Assembly: GCA_040877415.1 (NCBI GenBank)
Contig: JBBDNV010000144.1
Location: 8,995 to 72,994 of the forward strand
Reading direction: 5' to 3'
Origin: JBBDNV01 sp040877415
Lineage (GTDB): Bacteria > Planctomycetota > Planctomycetia > Pirellulales > PALSA-1355
DNA: 64,000 nucleotides
A model generated the notes under the pieces. It saw only the letters and a list, made by a program, of their open reading frames with translations, did not search any database and was not told the DNA's origin. A program made the position numbers and the translations under genes. Of this stretch, positions 9,788 through 18,780 are shown piece by piece. Within the stretch, counting starts at the first letter, position 1. Each line of letters begins with the position of its first letter.

Positions 9788-10123
9788 ATGCACGACCTTC
9801 CGATCGAAATCGACTGCCGCTCGGTCCACGAGAAGCTGCGCGCCGGCGGCGATTTCGTGCTTCTCGATTGCCGCGAGCCCGACGAGTACGCGGTCGCCAG
9901 CATCCCCGGCTCGCGGCTGGTGCCCATGAGCCGGCTGGCCGCCAGCCTCGAGGAGCTTGCGCCGTATCGCGATGCGGAAATCGCCGTTCACTGCCACCAC
10001 GGCGGCCGCAGCCTGAAAGTCGCAACGTGGCTGCGCGAGCACGGTTTCGCCAAAGCCCAAAGCATGGCCGGCGGAATTGACGGCTGGGCGCAGGAAATCG
10101 ACCCCCAGGTGCCGCGCTATTGA
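9788..10123 (+). CDS. Single-domain rhodanese-like protein
   Basis: This is a small (111 residue) rhodanese-homology protein, expected to be a cytoplasmic sulfur-carrier or sulfurtransferase. Family features are IDCRSVHEKL, FVLLDCREPDEYAVASIPGS and the active-site loop VHCHHGGRS. That loop has catalytic Cys and the CxxGGR shape, followed by KVATWLREHGF and AGGIDGWAQEID. The ATG at 9788 (MHDLPIEID) is chosen. An in-frame start further upstream at 9743 would begin right behind the terminator and adds a non-homologous stretch. There is no obvious sulfur-metabolism neighbour, so the substrate is unknown. Confidence 0.88.
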   Translation: MHDLPIEIDCRSVHEKLRAGGDFVLLDCREPDEYAVASIPGSRLVPMSRLAASLEELAPYRDAEIAVHCHHGGRSLKVATWLREHGFAKAQSMAGGIDGWAQEIDPQVPRY

Positions 10124-10162
10124 GTGCGGCAGGTTGGAATTGAAAGCGAGCTGTCATGCAGT

Positions 10163-10220
10163 GCGCCACGGGTGGCTTGTCCACCCGTGCGGTGGGCACT
10201 GCTTGACAAGCAAGCGGTGG
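10163..10220. repeat. Double palindromic intergenic repeat
   Basis: Two hairpins stand side by side. The first pairs CACGGGTGG (10167-10175) with CCACCCGTG (10181-10189). The second pairs CACTGCTTG with CAAGCGGTG around 10197-10216 with one mismatch. Relatives of the first occur at 46847-46873 and 47191-47219. It lies between two convergent genes and might also act as a bidirectional transcription stop. Confidence 0.6.
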
Positions 10221-10253
10221 CACCCGAGATTTCGGACATCGTGCCGGGCTTAA

Positions 10254-11630
10254 TCAACGGGTGCCCTTGGCGTACTTGTTGAGGCGCAGCTTGGCGTTGA
10301 TTTCCGATTTGAGCCGCTCGAGCACCGATTGTTTGTCGGTGGCTTCGAGGATGCGCGTGACGACGGCCTTGGGGGCTTCGCCGCCCCACGAGGCGCCGTG
10401 CTCGAAATAGTACTTGGCCGCCTGGCCGACGATATACGAGCCATATCCGGCGGCCGCTCCCTGCGGCAGCGCGGTGAGCAGCGTGCCGGCGCCGAACGTA
10501 AGACCCTTGAACAGCGACGCCGCCACGTGCGTGGCCAGTTCGACCGCCATCACCCAGCCGGCCGCCTTGAGAATCGATTCGATCAACTTCCGCGCGTTGG
10601 CCCAGGTGAGCGAAATGCCGTACACGTGCGCCAGCGTCACGACCATCGTGACGTCGACGGCGCCGCCGCCCACGATGTCGGCCGCCGGCAGGGGGTTTAA
10701 CGCCACGGCGATCGACTTCATCGCCGCGTAGCTCCAGATGATCTTCGTGGCCTGCTCGTCGCGCATCCGCACCTTGAGCGCCGCGATGCGGTCGCTCTTG
10801 TCGGCCGCGTACATGGCGGCGTTCAGGGCCACCAGCGCCTTGCCGTCGCGCTTTAGCACTTCCAGAATCCGCGCCTTGAGCGCTTCGACCTCGATCGGCG
10901 GCCGGCGCCGTTCGCTCTTCGTCGAGCCGTCCGCCGCGGTGATGATGTATTCGCGGGGCAGAGGATCGGCCGCCGTTTCCAAGACGTCCTCGGGCCCGAC
11001 GATCCCGCGCATCCGGCTGTCTGAGAGCGCCTCGCGCAGTTGGGCCCGTTGCTCGCGCGTGTAATTATCGATCTTGTTGAGTACCAGGATGATCGGCTTG
11101 TGGCTGGCCGACAATTGCACGAGCGCCGTGTATTCCGCCTGGTTCAAGTCCGAGTCGGTGAGAAACAGGATCAGATCGGCCCGCGACGCCGCGTCGTGGG
11201 CCATGGCGGCCCGCTGGTGGCCGTCCACCTCGTTGATTCCCGGGGTATCGAGCAACACCACCTGCGATTGCTCGAAGCCGGGCACGACATAGCCGCAGCC
11301 GCTCCAAGAGGTGCTCCAGACTTCCTTGGTCCAGCCGCCGCGGACGTCGACTTCGGCCACGGCCTGGCCCACCAGGGCATTGATCAAGGCGCTCTTGCCG
11401 GTGTCGATTTCGCCGAACAGCACGATCTCGACGCGTCCCATTTCGAGCTTCCGCGAGATCGTTTCCAGGTCGGCCAATTCCTGGGCCAGTGCTGCTTTTT
11501 CGGCCGCGCTGCAGCCGTCGAACTGGGCGATCGCGTGGCGCACGCTGGCCATGGCCTCGCGGTACGCCTTGTGATGGCGATCGACGTCGGCCGCCGTGGG
11601 TTGGGAAACGGTCGAGTGGCGCTCGGTCAT
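10254..11630 (-). CDS. GTPase with C-terminal DUF697-like hydrophobic domain (second of pair)
   Basis: This 458-residue protein has a P-loop GTPase domain: G1 GEIDTGKS (73-80), G3 DTPG (128-131) and G4 NKID (185-188). An N-terminal helical stretch precedes it. The C-terminal half is Ala/Gly-rich and hydrophobic (NPLPAADIVGGGAVDV and onward) and resembles the DUF697/YcjF-type domain found in membrane-associated bacterial GTPases. Its ATG overlaps the TGA of the upstream GTPase gene (ATGA), so the two are coupled and probably act together. The cellular role is unknown; membrane remodelling or stress functions are speculation. Confidence 0.85.
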   Translation of the reverse strand: MTERHSTVSQPTAADVDRHHKAYREAMASVRHAIAQFDGCSAAEKAALAQELADLETISRKLEMGRVEIVLFGEIDTGKSALINALVGQAVAEVDVRGGWTKEVWSTSWSGCGYVVPGFEQSQVVLLDTPGINEVDGHQRAAMAHDAASRADLILFLTDSDLNQAEYTALVQLSASHKPIILVLNKIDNYTREQRAQLREALSDSRMRGIVGPEDVLETAADPLPREYIITAADGSTKSERRRPPIEVEALKARILEVLKRDGKALVALNAAMYAADKSDRIAALKVRMRDEQATKIIWSYAAMKSIAVALNPLPAADIVGGGAVDVTMVVTLAHVYGISLTWANARKLIESILKAAGWVMAVELATHVAASLFKGLTFGAGTLLTALPQGAAAGYGSYIVGQAAKYYFEHGASWGGEAPKAVVTRILEATDKQSVLERLKSEINAKLRLNKYAKGTR

Positions 11631-13186
11631 GATGGCCTGGCCCCCAGCCGCGCGATGCCGGTCTTGACCAGTTTCGCGAGCTCCTCCGGCGCGGTGATCT
11701 TGGCCCATTGGGCCCGCGCCAGACTCGCCCAGTCGGTCGCCTTTTCACTCATCTGGCTGCGAAAGTACTCGATGAACACGCCTCCGATCCAGCGCGTCAC
11801 CAGCACCTGGACCAGGCCCTGCAACACGCCGCCGGTGATCGTTCCCACGCCGGGCACGGTTTTCAAGAGCGACGCGATGCCGCTGGCCGCCACCGGCGCG
11901 GCCAGATTGGCTCCGGCCACCGAAACCAGTTGCTTGCCCAGTTCGCTCACCAGCCGCCCGGCCGTGTCCAAGTCGATCTTCTGCCGGTAGACGCGCGCCA
12001 ATTGAATCACCATGTGCGAGGTGATTCCCAGCCCTGCCGCCAGGTCCACCACCGGCAACGGCGACAGCGCGGCGGCCGCGCCGGCCTGCCACATCGAGCG
12101 ATCCACGATCTGCCGGGCCCGAGCGTCGAGCTCGGTTTGAACCTGCGCTTTCGCCTCGGCCGCCAGTCCGCGCGATTGCAACAGCAGATTGGCCAACAGC
12201 AGATCGCGGCCGTTGCGCTCGACAATGGCCCGCATGCGATTGGCCAGGGCGCTGATGTCGCTTTCCACTGCGACCGTCTCGTCGCATTGCGTGCCGTCGG
12301 GCAGGACGCGCGTGCGCACTCGCGAAGTCGGCCGCGCCCGCAGGGCGACGACGTTTTCGCGCGCCACCAGCCGGCCAAGCTGTTCGGTGATTTGCCCGAT
12401 CAGCAGGTCGCGGTCCTCGCGGACGTACCAATCCTCCTTGTTGAGACACACCACGATGCGCTTCTCCATGGCCGCCAGAACCTCGAGAAACCGCACCTCG
12501 AAATCCTTGAGGGGGCCGTCGGTCACGAACAGCACCAGGTCGGCGTCGCGGGCCGCGCGCTTGGCCAGCTCTTCGCGCTTTTCTCCCTTGATTTCGGCCA
12601 AACCCGGCGTATCGACCAGAATCACCCGGTCGCTGCCCGGCCAGGGGATTTCGTTGCGCGCGACCGTTGTGCCTCCTCGCACTTCGGTGCGAAAGATGTC
12701 GCGGCCGGCCAGCGCGTTCAAGACCGATGATTTTCCGCCGGAGACGGTGCCGAAGGCCACGATTTCGAGCGTCTGTTTTTCCAGCTTATCTTCGACGGTT
12801 TCCAGCGAGCGGCGGACGTTTTCACGCGCTTCGGCCGTCAGCGTGCCGTCGTCGGCCCACTTGCGGCTTTCGGCCAGATGCGCTTCGATTTCGGCCTCTT
12901 GCTCGCGGCGCGACATCTGGCTGGGCGTGCGCGACCGCGACTCGTGGCGTTTGGCTTTCGATCGCGTGTTGGCCGCCAACGTCCAGGCGACCCACGCGGC
13001 CAGGACGAGAAACGCCGTGCCGCTGAATCCCACCACTCCCAGGTACACGTAACCCCAGACCGGGCTGAAATCGGCGGCTTTCTGGTACTCCTCGATCACC
13101 GTGGGCACGAACGAGCGGAGCATGTAGCCCGCAAGAGCGACCGCCACCAGAAACAAGGCCAGCGACAGTTTTCGATTCCAACCCAT
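11627..13186 (-). CDS. Membrane-anchored GTPase with DUF697-like domain (first of pair)
   Basis: This 519-residue protein begins with two membrane segments (about 7-25 and 44-72), followed by a charged linker and a coiled-coil-like stretch. The GTPase domain has G1 GTVSGGKS (146-153), G3 DTPG (192-195) and G4 NKED (249-252). The C-terminal region carries SPLPVVDLAAGLGIT and Gly/Ala-rich hydrophobic helices of DUF697 type, matching the downstream protein in layout. The two are diverged paralogues overlapping by four bases. The ATG at 13186 is preceded by AGGATCC. It is likely an inner-membrane protein with the GTPase domain in the cytoplasm. Confidence 0.86.
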   Translation of the reverse strand: MGWNRKLSLALFLVAVALAGYMLRSFVPTVIEEYQKAADFSPVWGYVYLGVVGFSGTAFLVLAAWVAWTLAANTRSKAKRHESRSRTPSQMSRREQEAEIEAHLAESRKWADDGTLTAEARENVRRSLETVEDKLEKQTLEIVAFGTVSGGKSSVLNALAGRDIFRTEVRGGTTVARNEIPWPGSDRVILVDTPGLAEIKGEKREELAKRAARDADLVLFVTDGPLKDFEVRFLEVLAAMEKRIVVCLNKEDWYVREDRDLLIGQITEQLGRLVARENVVALRARPTSRVRTRVLPDGTQCDETVAVESDISALANRMRAIVERNGRDLLLANLLLQSRGLAAEAKAQVQTELDARARQIVDRSMWQAGAAAALSPLPVVDLAAGLGITSHMVIQLARVYRQKIDLDTAGRLVSELGKQLVSVAGANLAAPVAASGIASLLKTVPGVGTITGGVLQGLVQVLVTRWIGGVFIEYFRSQMSEKATDWASLARAQWAKITAPEELAKLVKTGIARLGARPS

Positions 13187-13315
13187 GCTGGATCCTGGAA
13201 AATCCGAGCGGCCGCGACTGCAACGACGTTTGACCAGGGCCGCTTCAGGCCCGGGCGTTTGCGCGGTGCCGCCATTAAACTATGCCATTTTACCGGCCCG
13301 ACCCGTCCGGGCACA

Positions 13316-13344
13316 GAACGGTTCACGCGGCACCGAACGGTTCA
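13316..13344. promoter_or_regulatory. Candidate operator: tandem GAACGGTTCA
   Basis: The 10-mer GAACGGTTCA occurs at 13316-13325 and again at 13335-13344, 19 bases apart (about two helical turns). Each copy contains the near-palindrome GAAC-G-GTTC. It lies in the 271-base divergent region between the GTPase pair and the dehydratase gene, a position suited to a regulator binding site. No regulator is encoded nearby, so this is inference. Confidence 0.4.
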
Positions 13345-13457
13345 AACGGGCACCCGCGGCGATGCCGCTGGGGCTAAACGGCTTGCGGCTCCTCATGGTT
13401 TTCGTAGAACTAACGGGCGTCTTGGCACCCCGGCTCCAGCGCATGTGAAAAATCGCG

Positions 13458-14636
13458 ATGAAAATCACGGCTATCGAAACCCTCGTCTGCCATGCCCGCA
13501 TGCGAAATTGGATCTTCGTGAAAGTGGTCACCGACCAGCCCGGACTGTGGGGCTGGGGCGAGGCGACGCTCGAATGGCATACCCGCGCGGTCGTCGGCGC
13601 CGTCGAAGATATCGCGACCTTGCTGGTGGGCGAAGACCCGACGCGGATCGAACACCTGTGGCAGATGATGTACCGCCAGCATTTCTGGCACTCCAGCGGC
13701 GTGGTTCGGGCAACCGCCGCCAGCGGCATCGACATCGCCCTGTGGGACATTTTGGGCAAGATTCACGGCGTGCCCTGCCACAAGCTGTGGGGTGGACCGG
13801 TGCGCGACTACGTCCGCATGTATTGCCACCTGGGCGGCGGCAAGATGGAAGACTTTTACACGACCGATCCGGCCGACGCGGCCCGCTTCGCCCAACTGGC
13901 CGTTCGCGCCGTCGACGAGGGATTTACCGCCTTCAAGTGCATGGCCGCGCCGCCGACCATGCCCATCGAGGGCTTGCGACCCGTGCGCTATGCCGCAGCT
14001 TGCGTCCGCGCCATGCGCGACGCGGTGGGCGAAGACATCGACATCATGGTCGACTGCCACGCCCGGCATTCGCCGCGCATGGGCCTCATTCTGGCCAAAG
14101 CGGTCGAGCCGTTTGGGCTTTATTGGTTCGAAGAGCCCTGCTGGCCGGAAAGCATCGACGGCCTGGCCGACATCCAGCGCGCCGTCGCCACGCCCATCGC
14201 CACCGGCGAACGGCTCGTGAGCCAGCACGCCTTCCGCGAACTGCTGGAGAAGCGCGCGGCGAGCATCATCCAGCCCGACATCACGCACTGCGGCGGATTG
14301 AGCGAAGCGCGCCGCATCGCGGCCATGGCCGAGGCTTATCGCGTGGCCGTTGCGCCGCACAATCCGCAGGGCCCGGTAAGCACGGCCGCCTCGCTCGAAT
14401 TCGGCTTTGCCACGCCCAGCTACATCATCTGCGAGGCGGTGCACCGCGACGTCCCCTGGCGGAACGACATCGTTCGCGAAGGATTTGTCGTGGAAGAAAA
14501 AGGCCGCATCGTGCGCCCCGGCAATCGCCCCGGATTGGGCATCGAAATCGACGAAGCCGAATTGAAAAAGCACCCCTTCCAGCAGGAAATCGTGCTGCGC
14601 GCGTTCTACGCGGACGGCAGCGTCGGCGATTGGTAA
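13458..14636 (+). CDS. Mandelate racemase/muconate lactonizing (enolase) superfamily protein, sugar-acid dehydratase-like
   Basis: This 392-residue enolase-superfamily enzyme probably dehydrates a sugar acid; galactonate dehydratase-type proteins are the closest in motif. It has an N-terminal capping domain (MKITAIETLV) and a barrel with metal ligands in VDCHAR (D199), WFEEP (E225/226) and TGERL (E251). His is present at H201 and in APHNPQGP (H301), the pattern of the D-mannonate/D-galactonate dehydratase group. The true substrate cannot be read from sequence. It is transcribed alone, divergently from the GTPases. A semialdehyde dehydrogenase that could act later in such a pathway lies 11 kb away. 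Confidence 0.85.
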   Translation: MKITAIETLVCHARMRNWIFVKVVTDQPGLWGWGEATLEWHTRAVVGAVEDIATLLVGEDPTRIEHLWQMMYRQHFWHSSGVVRATAASGIDIALWDILGKIHGVPCHKLWGGPVRDYVRMYCHLGGGKMEDFYTTDPADAARFAQLAVRAVDEGFTAFKCMAAPPTMPIEGLRPVRYAAACVRAMRDAVGEDIDIMVDCHARHSPRMGLILAKAVEPFGLYWFEEPCWPESIDGLADIQRAVATPIATGERLVSQHAFRELLEKRAASIIQPDITHCGGLSEARRIAAMAEAYRVAVAPHNPQGPVSTAASLEFGFATPSYIICEAVHRDVPWRNDIVREGFVVEEKGRIVRPGNRPGLGIEIDEAELKKHPFQQEIVLRAFYADGSVGDW

Positions 14637-14671
14637 AGGAGCGGAAACGAGCGGGAAAGGGGGTAAGTGAC

Positions 14672-14714
14672 AAGTCCAATTTCGACAGCGATATTTGGAC
14701 TTATCGGCTTTTTT
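14672..14714 (+). terminator. Possible terminator after the dehydratase gene
   Basis: An 8-bp perfect stem, AAGTCCAA (14672-14679) with TTGGACTT (14695-14702), is followed after six bases by six T. The gap between stem and T-run makes it weaker than a classic terminator. Confidence 0.4.
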
Positions 14715-14741
14715 GATTCCGGGCCGGGCACACGGAGTTTG

Positions 14742-16136
14742 CTACTTCGCCGCCGCCACCGGCGGCGTGGGCGGGGCGTATCCGGGAGCGGCGATGAACG
14801 CGCTCACTTGCGCACCGTCTTCGGCGTTCCAGATGCGCACTTCGCCGGAAAAACTGCCGGCGGCGACGCGGCCGGTGCCGGGATGATAGGCGACCGAATA
14901 GACCGCGTCGGTGTGGCCCCCGTAGGTTTTGAACTGCTTAAAGCCCTCGACGCGATGCTGAGCGACGGTCTTGTCGGCCGAGCCGCCGATGATCTTGTCC
15001 GCCTGCGTCACCAGCGCCAACACCTCGCCGCCGAAGCCGCCGAGCTCGCCTTTCTTGCCGCCGTCGTCGGGGTTCCAGGCGTGAATCTTCTTGTCGGCGC
15101 CGGCCGTAAACACCAACTTGCCGTCGCCCGAAAACGCGACGCCGAACAACTGCTCGCCGTGCCCCGAGTAGGTCACGAGCGACTCGCCCTTTTCGGCGTT
15201 GAACAGTTTTGACGTTTTGTCGCGACTGGCCGAGGCCAGCTTCGTTCCGTCCGGGCTCCAGGCCAGGCGCACAACCCAATCGGCGTGATCCTCAATGAGC
15301 ACTTCCTGCTTGCCGCCGGCGACGTCGAAAATGCGGATCGCGCGATCGGCCCCGCCGACCGCCAGTTTCGTGCCGGCCGGATTGAACGCGGCGCAGAATG
15401 CCACGTCGGCCGTCAAGGCCAGATCTTTCACCAGCGTGCCGTCGGCCGGATTGAAAAGCTTCACTTCGCCCAGGCTGGCCGGCATGCCGCCAGCCACGGC
15501 CACGAGCGACCCGTCGGCGTTGTAGTCCAGCCCATACACGCGTTCGGCGACGTTCTTGATCCGCCGCGCAAGCGAACCGCTTTCGACGTTCCAAATCGTC
15601 ACTTCGTGATAGCCGCCTACGGCCAGCTCGCGCCCGTCGTGATTGAACGCGATGGCCGCGATCGGCACCGGCCGGTGGTAGGCTTGCGGCGGGTCGGGCT
15701 CGGCGGTCTTGGGAATGATCGACGCCAGGGCAGCGGCCGGATCGGGGCCGTCGAATTTCGCCCCTTCGGCAATCCAACGTTTGACCAGCTCGATTTGCTC
15801 CGCCGGCAGCGGATCGGCCTCCTGCGGCATTCGCGCGTCCGCATCATCGGAGCTGATGCGCGCAAGCAGCTCGCTCTCGTCCGTCTTGCCGGGCGTGATC
15901 GACGGCGATTCCGATTCGCCGGCCTTGATCACCAGATTGTAGTTGGTGACTTGATAGCCGCTTTCCGCCTCGGTCGCGCCGTGGCAGGCCTGGCAGTTCT
16001 TCACCAGGATCGGCGCGATTTGCTTGGAAAAGCTGACCGGGTCATCGGCGCGGGCCCGCGCTGCAAATACGGATAGTGCTAAGCAGGACAGTGCAAAGTC
16101 GCATGCGACCAGGGGAATCGTTCGAGAAACCGACAC
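14742..16136 (-). CDS. Secreted cytochrome-c domain (PSCyt1-like) plus WD40 repeat protein
   Basis: A signal-peptide-like N-terminus (ALSCLALSVFAARARA) is followed by a planctomycete cytochrome c domain with one heme motif, CQACH, and a downstream RMP segment for a possible Met ligand. About seven WD40-type repeats follow (WSPDGTKLASASRDKTSKLF, FNPAGTKLAVGGADRAIRIF and others). It is expected in the periplasm or at the cell surface. GTG at 16136, preceded by GGAG, is preferred over a TTG at 16169 that would touch the upstream stop. It is the last gene of the 14742-25017 cassette and follows a DUF1549/1553 gene by 33 bases. Family function is not established. Confidence 0.88.
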   Translation of the reverse strand: MSVSRTIPLVACDFALSCLALSVFAARARADDPVSFSKQIAPILVKNCQACHGATEAESGYQVTNYNLVIKAGESESPSITPGKTDESELLARISSDDADARMPQEADPLPAEQIELVKRWIAEGAKFDGPDPAAALASIIPKTAEPDPPQAYHRPVPIAAIAFNHDGRELAVGGYHEVTIWNVESGSLARRIKNVAERVYGLDYNADGSLVAVAGGMPASLGEVKLFNPADGTLVKDLALTADVAFCAAFNPAGTKLAVGGADRAIRIFDVAGGKQEVLIEDHADWVVRLAWSPDGTKLASASRDKTSKLFNAEKGESLVTYSGHGEQLFGVAFSGDGKLVFTAGADKKIHAWNPDDGGKKGELGGFGGEVLALVTQADKIIGGSADKTVAQHRVEGFKQFKTYGGHTDAVYSVAYHPGTGRVAAGSFSGEVRIWNAEDGAQVSAFIAAPGYAPPTPPVAAAK

Positions 16137-16169
16137 GGGTTGGCTCCGCTTAAGAAAACGTTCACTCAA

Positions 16170-18671
16170 CTAGTGCTGGAACAAGAACTCGTTGGCGTTG
16201 AGGATTGCCCAGCAGACGTCCTCCAATCCGCGCATCCGATCGCCCGCGCCGGCGATGTGCTTCGTGGCGGCGGTCATTTCCGGCTCGCTGGGCTGGCGGC
16301 ACAGGCCGGCCAGGTACAGCTCGCCGATAATCTCTTCGTTCGACTTGCCCGCCGACGCCAGCGTGCGCAGACGGTTCTTCTCGTCGCGCACCTTTGAGTG
16401 CACCAACGGGCCGTTGATCATTTGCAAAGCCTGCGACAGGTTCGAATCGGTCGAGCGCTCGCACTGGCAGGCCGTCTCGCGCGCCGGCTGGCCGAAAACT
16501 TTGAGAAAATCGCTATCGATGTCCGGGCTCGGCAGCGCCGTGGCCCGGGTACCGGCCGGCAGCCCGGCGAATTTTTCGGCGACGTTGGTCACACGGCAAA
16601 TCGCGTCGAGCAACTGCTCGGCCGTGAGCAACCGCGTGATGGCGTGCGAGAAATACTTGTTGTCGCTCGCATTGAACTCGTTTTTGCGCGAGCTGAGCTG
16701 ATACGTGCGGCTGGCGAGAATCGTGCGAATTACGTACCTGCGGTCGTAGCCGTGGGCGGCGAAGTCGTTGGCCAAAGCGGATAGAAGCGAAGCGCTCGCC
16801 GGCGGGTTCGAATCGCGGAAATCATCCACTGGCTCGACGATGCCGCGGCCCATCAGGTGGCCCCAAATGCGGTTGACTTCCACCTTGGCGAAGAACGGAT
16901 TGTTGGGCTTCACAAGCCACTCGACCAGCGCGGCGCGGCGATCATCCTCGCCTTTCATTTCCGCCGTGCCCGATAGCGGCAGCCACGGCTGCATTTGCTG
17001 CCCGGTGCGCGGCTGGGTGACTTCGCCGGCGCGAGCCACCCAAATCACCTGCTCGTCGGGGTTGATGCCGGCTTTGCGCTGCACGCGATTGAAGAACGCC
17101 CCGATGCCGTAATAGTTGTCCTGCGACCAGCGCTCGAACGGATGGTTGTGACACTTGGCGCATTGAATGCGAATGCCAAGGAACAACTGCGACGTGGTTT
17201 CCGTGCAATCGTTCGTCTCGGCGGCCGTGCGGTAGTAATTGGCCGGCGGATTCACGAACGTGCTCCCTTCGGCGGTCAGCAACTGCCGGGCAAACTGGTC
17301 ATAGGGCACGTTGTCGCGGAAGGCCGCCACCAGCCAGCGATGAAACTTGTGCACGCCGCTCGTGGATACCTTGGCATTGCGAATTCGCAAGAGATCGCCC
17401 CACTTGAGCGCCCAGAACTCGGCGAACTCGGGCCGATCGAGCAAAACGTCGACGATCTTCGTCCGCTTCGCAAGATCGGTATCGGCCAGAAAACGGGCCG
17501 TCTCCGCCGGCTCCGGCAACACGCCGATCACGTCGAGGTACACGCGGCGAATGAATTCCTCGTCGGTGCAGACGTCCGAAGGCAGAATCTGCAGTTGCGC
17601 GAGCTTCGCGAAGACGTGATGGTCGACGAAATTGTTTTCCGGCGGCGAATTCCAGCGGAAGCCGGGAATCTCCTTGAGGAACATCATCGTCGCGCTTTCC
17701 AGCTTGTCCAAAAACCGCACCAGGATGGCGGCCTCGCCGCGATCCTGACCGATCACCAAACCGTCCGGCTCGACCGTGGCGACCGCCTCGTCGGAGCTGG
17801 AAAAGCAAGCCAGCCGCGTCACGTCGCGCACCGAGCCGTCGGAAAAGTGAGCCAGCGCCACGATCTGCTGCGCATGCGCCGGACGCATCAGAATCCGCTC
17901 GCGCGGATAGACGTCGAGCTTCACGCACTTGGGCGCATCGGGCAGATCGACCTGGCAGCCCTGCGCGATCCAGTCGCGCAGCACCTCGTACGGCAGATCG
18001 CCCTTGGTGAGCCGCCGGCCGCCGCCGTGGGCCACTTGCATGGTCGGCTTGCGCAGGATCAGGCTCTTTTCCGGCTCGTACAAATTCGTGCGCCGGTTGA
18101 ACGCTTCGCGCACCAGCGTCTGGATATCGAGCGGTGGATCGTACGCCCGCAGCGACATGCGGAACCCGCCTTTGCCGCTGGGCGAACCATGGCACGCGCC
18201 CTGATTGCAACCTTGCTTGGAAAGCACGGCCAACGTGCCGTAGTTGAACGAAACCGCGTCGGGCGTCTCCTGGCCGGCCACTTCCACCGACACCTTGGCT
18301 TCGTGACCGCCGACTTTCACCGTCACCTCGGTTTGGCCGTTGCCCACCGGCACGACCGCCGCCTTTTCGATACGGGCAATCTGCTCGTCTTTGGCGGCCA
18401 ATTCGGCGACGCGGGTCAAATCCTGCACGATGCCGCCCGCGTAATGGCCGGTCACTACGATGTGCACGGTGCGCCGGGGCGTGTCGAGCTTAATGCTCGT
18501 CGGGAAAACGTCGATCCGCTCGGGCGTCCCCACCACGACCGGCTCGAGCGCCGTTGCCGAAGGGGCGGCCGCTTTGCGATCCGCCCGTGCAGCCGGCGTG
18601 TGAATCGCAATGATGGAAAGGGCCAGCGCCACCGCCAGCCCGACGGTTCGTTTCCGTGAATTCCGGCTCAT
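16170..18671 (-). CDS. DUF1549/DUF1553 (PSCyt2/PSD1) protein with N-terminal Ig-like region
   Basis: This large planctomycete-specific secreted protein has a signal peptide after MSRNSRKRTVGLAVALALSI. BIG2-like segments follow, with a conserved CNQGACHG motif between them. DUF1549 comes next (VYLDVIGVLPEPAETARFL, WALKWGDLLRIRN, and heme-like CAKCHNHPFERWSQDNYYG), then DUF1553 (VEVNRIWGHLMGRGIVEPVDD, LAGLCRQPSEPE, ending NANEFLFQH). ATG 18671 is preceded by GGGAGAAAGCG. Upstream in-frame codons read through a heptamer repeat and are not used. Proteins of this type are nearly always beside DUF1501 genes, as here. A role in degradation of complex substrates has been proposed but not shown. Confidence 0.92.
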   Translation of the reverse strand: MSRNSRKRTVGLAVALALSIIAIHTPAARADRKAAAPSATALEPVVVGTPERIDVFPTSIKLDTPRRTVHIVVTGHYAGGIVQDLTRVAELAAKDEQIARIEKAAVVPVGNGQTEVTVKVGGHEAKVSVEVAGQETPDAVSFNYGTLAVLSKQGCNQGACHGSPSGKGGFRMSLRAYDPPLDIQTLVREAFNRRTNLYEPEKSLILRKPTMQVAHGGGRRLTKGDLPYEVLRDWIAQGCQVDLPDAPKCVKLDVYPRERILMRPAHAQQIVALAHFSDGSVRDVTRLACFSSSDEAVATVEPDGLVIGQDRGEAAILVRFLDKLESATMMFLKEIPGFRWNSPPENNFVDHHVFAKLAQLQILPSDVCTDEEFIRRVYLDVIGVLPEPAETARFLADTDLAKRTKIVDVLLDRPEFAEFWALKWGDLLRIRNAKVSTSGVHKFHRWLVAAFRDNVPYDQFARQLLTAEGSTFVNPPANYYRTAAETNDCTETTSQLFLGIRIQCAKCHNHPFERWSQDNYYGIGAFFNRVQRKAGINPDEQVIWVARAGEVTQPRTGQQMQPWLPLSGTAEMKGEDDRRAALVEWLVKPNNPFFAKVEVNRIWGHLMGRGIVEPVDDFRDSNPPASASLLSALANDFAAHGYDRRYVIRTILASRTYQLSSRKNEFNASDNKYFSHAITRLLTAEQLLDAICRVTNVAEKFAGLPAGTRATALPSPDIDSDFLKVFGQPARETACQCERSTDSNLSQALQMINGPLVHSKVRDEKNRLRTLASAGKSNEEIIGELYLAGLCRQPSEPEMTAATKHIAGAGDRMRGLEDVCWAILNANEFLFQH

Positions 18672-18689
18672 CGCTTTCTCCCGTTTTTG

Positions 18690-18778
18690 GAAGGATGAAG
18701 CGGATGGATGAAGGATGAAGGATGAATCATGCAAAGCTTTCATCCTCGTCTTTCAGCCTTCATCCTTCATCCTTTGGT
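18690..18778. repeat. Heptamer microrepeat (GAAGGAT-type) in inverted halves
   Basis: Copies of the purine-rich heptamer GAAGGAT run through 18691-18725. Reverse-complement copies (ATCCTTC) run through 18741-18775, so the stretch can fold back on itself. It fills the gap between the PPC/LamG gene and the DUF1549 gene. A related GAAGGCA heptamer sits at the start of the other DUF1549 gene (60326-60426). Confidence 0.7.
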
Positions 18779-18780
18779 TT

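Noticed and set aside
15285..16076. Plus-strand frame opposite the cytochrome/WD40 gene
   Set aside because: It is a shadow of the WD40 gene, with repetitive Arg/Gly/His composition and no recognisable domain.
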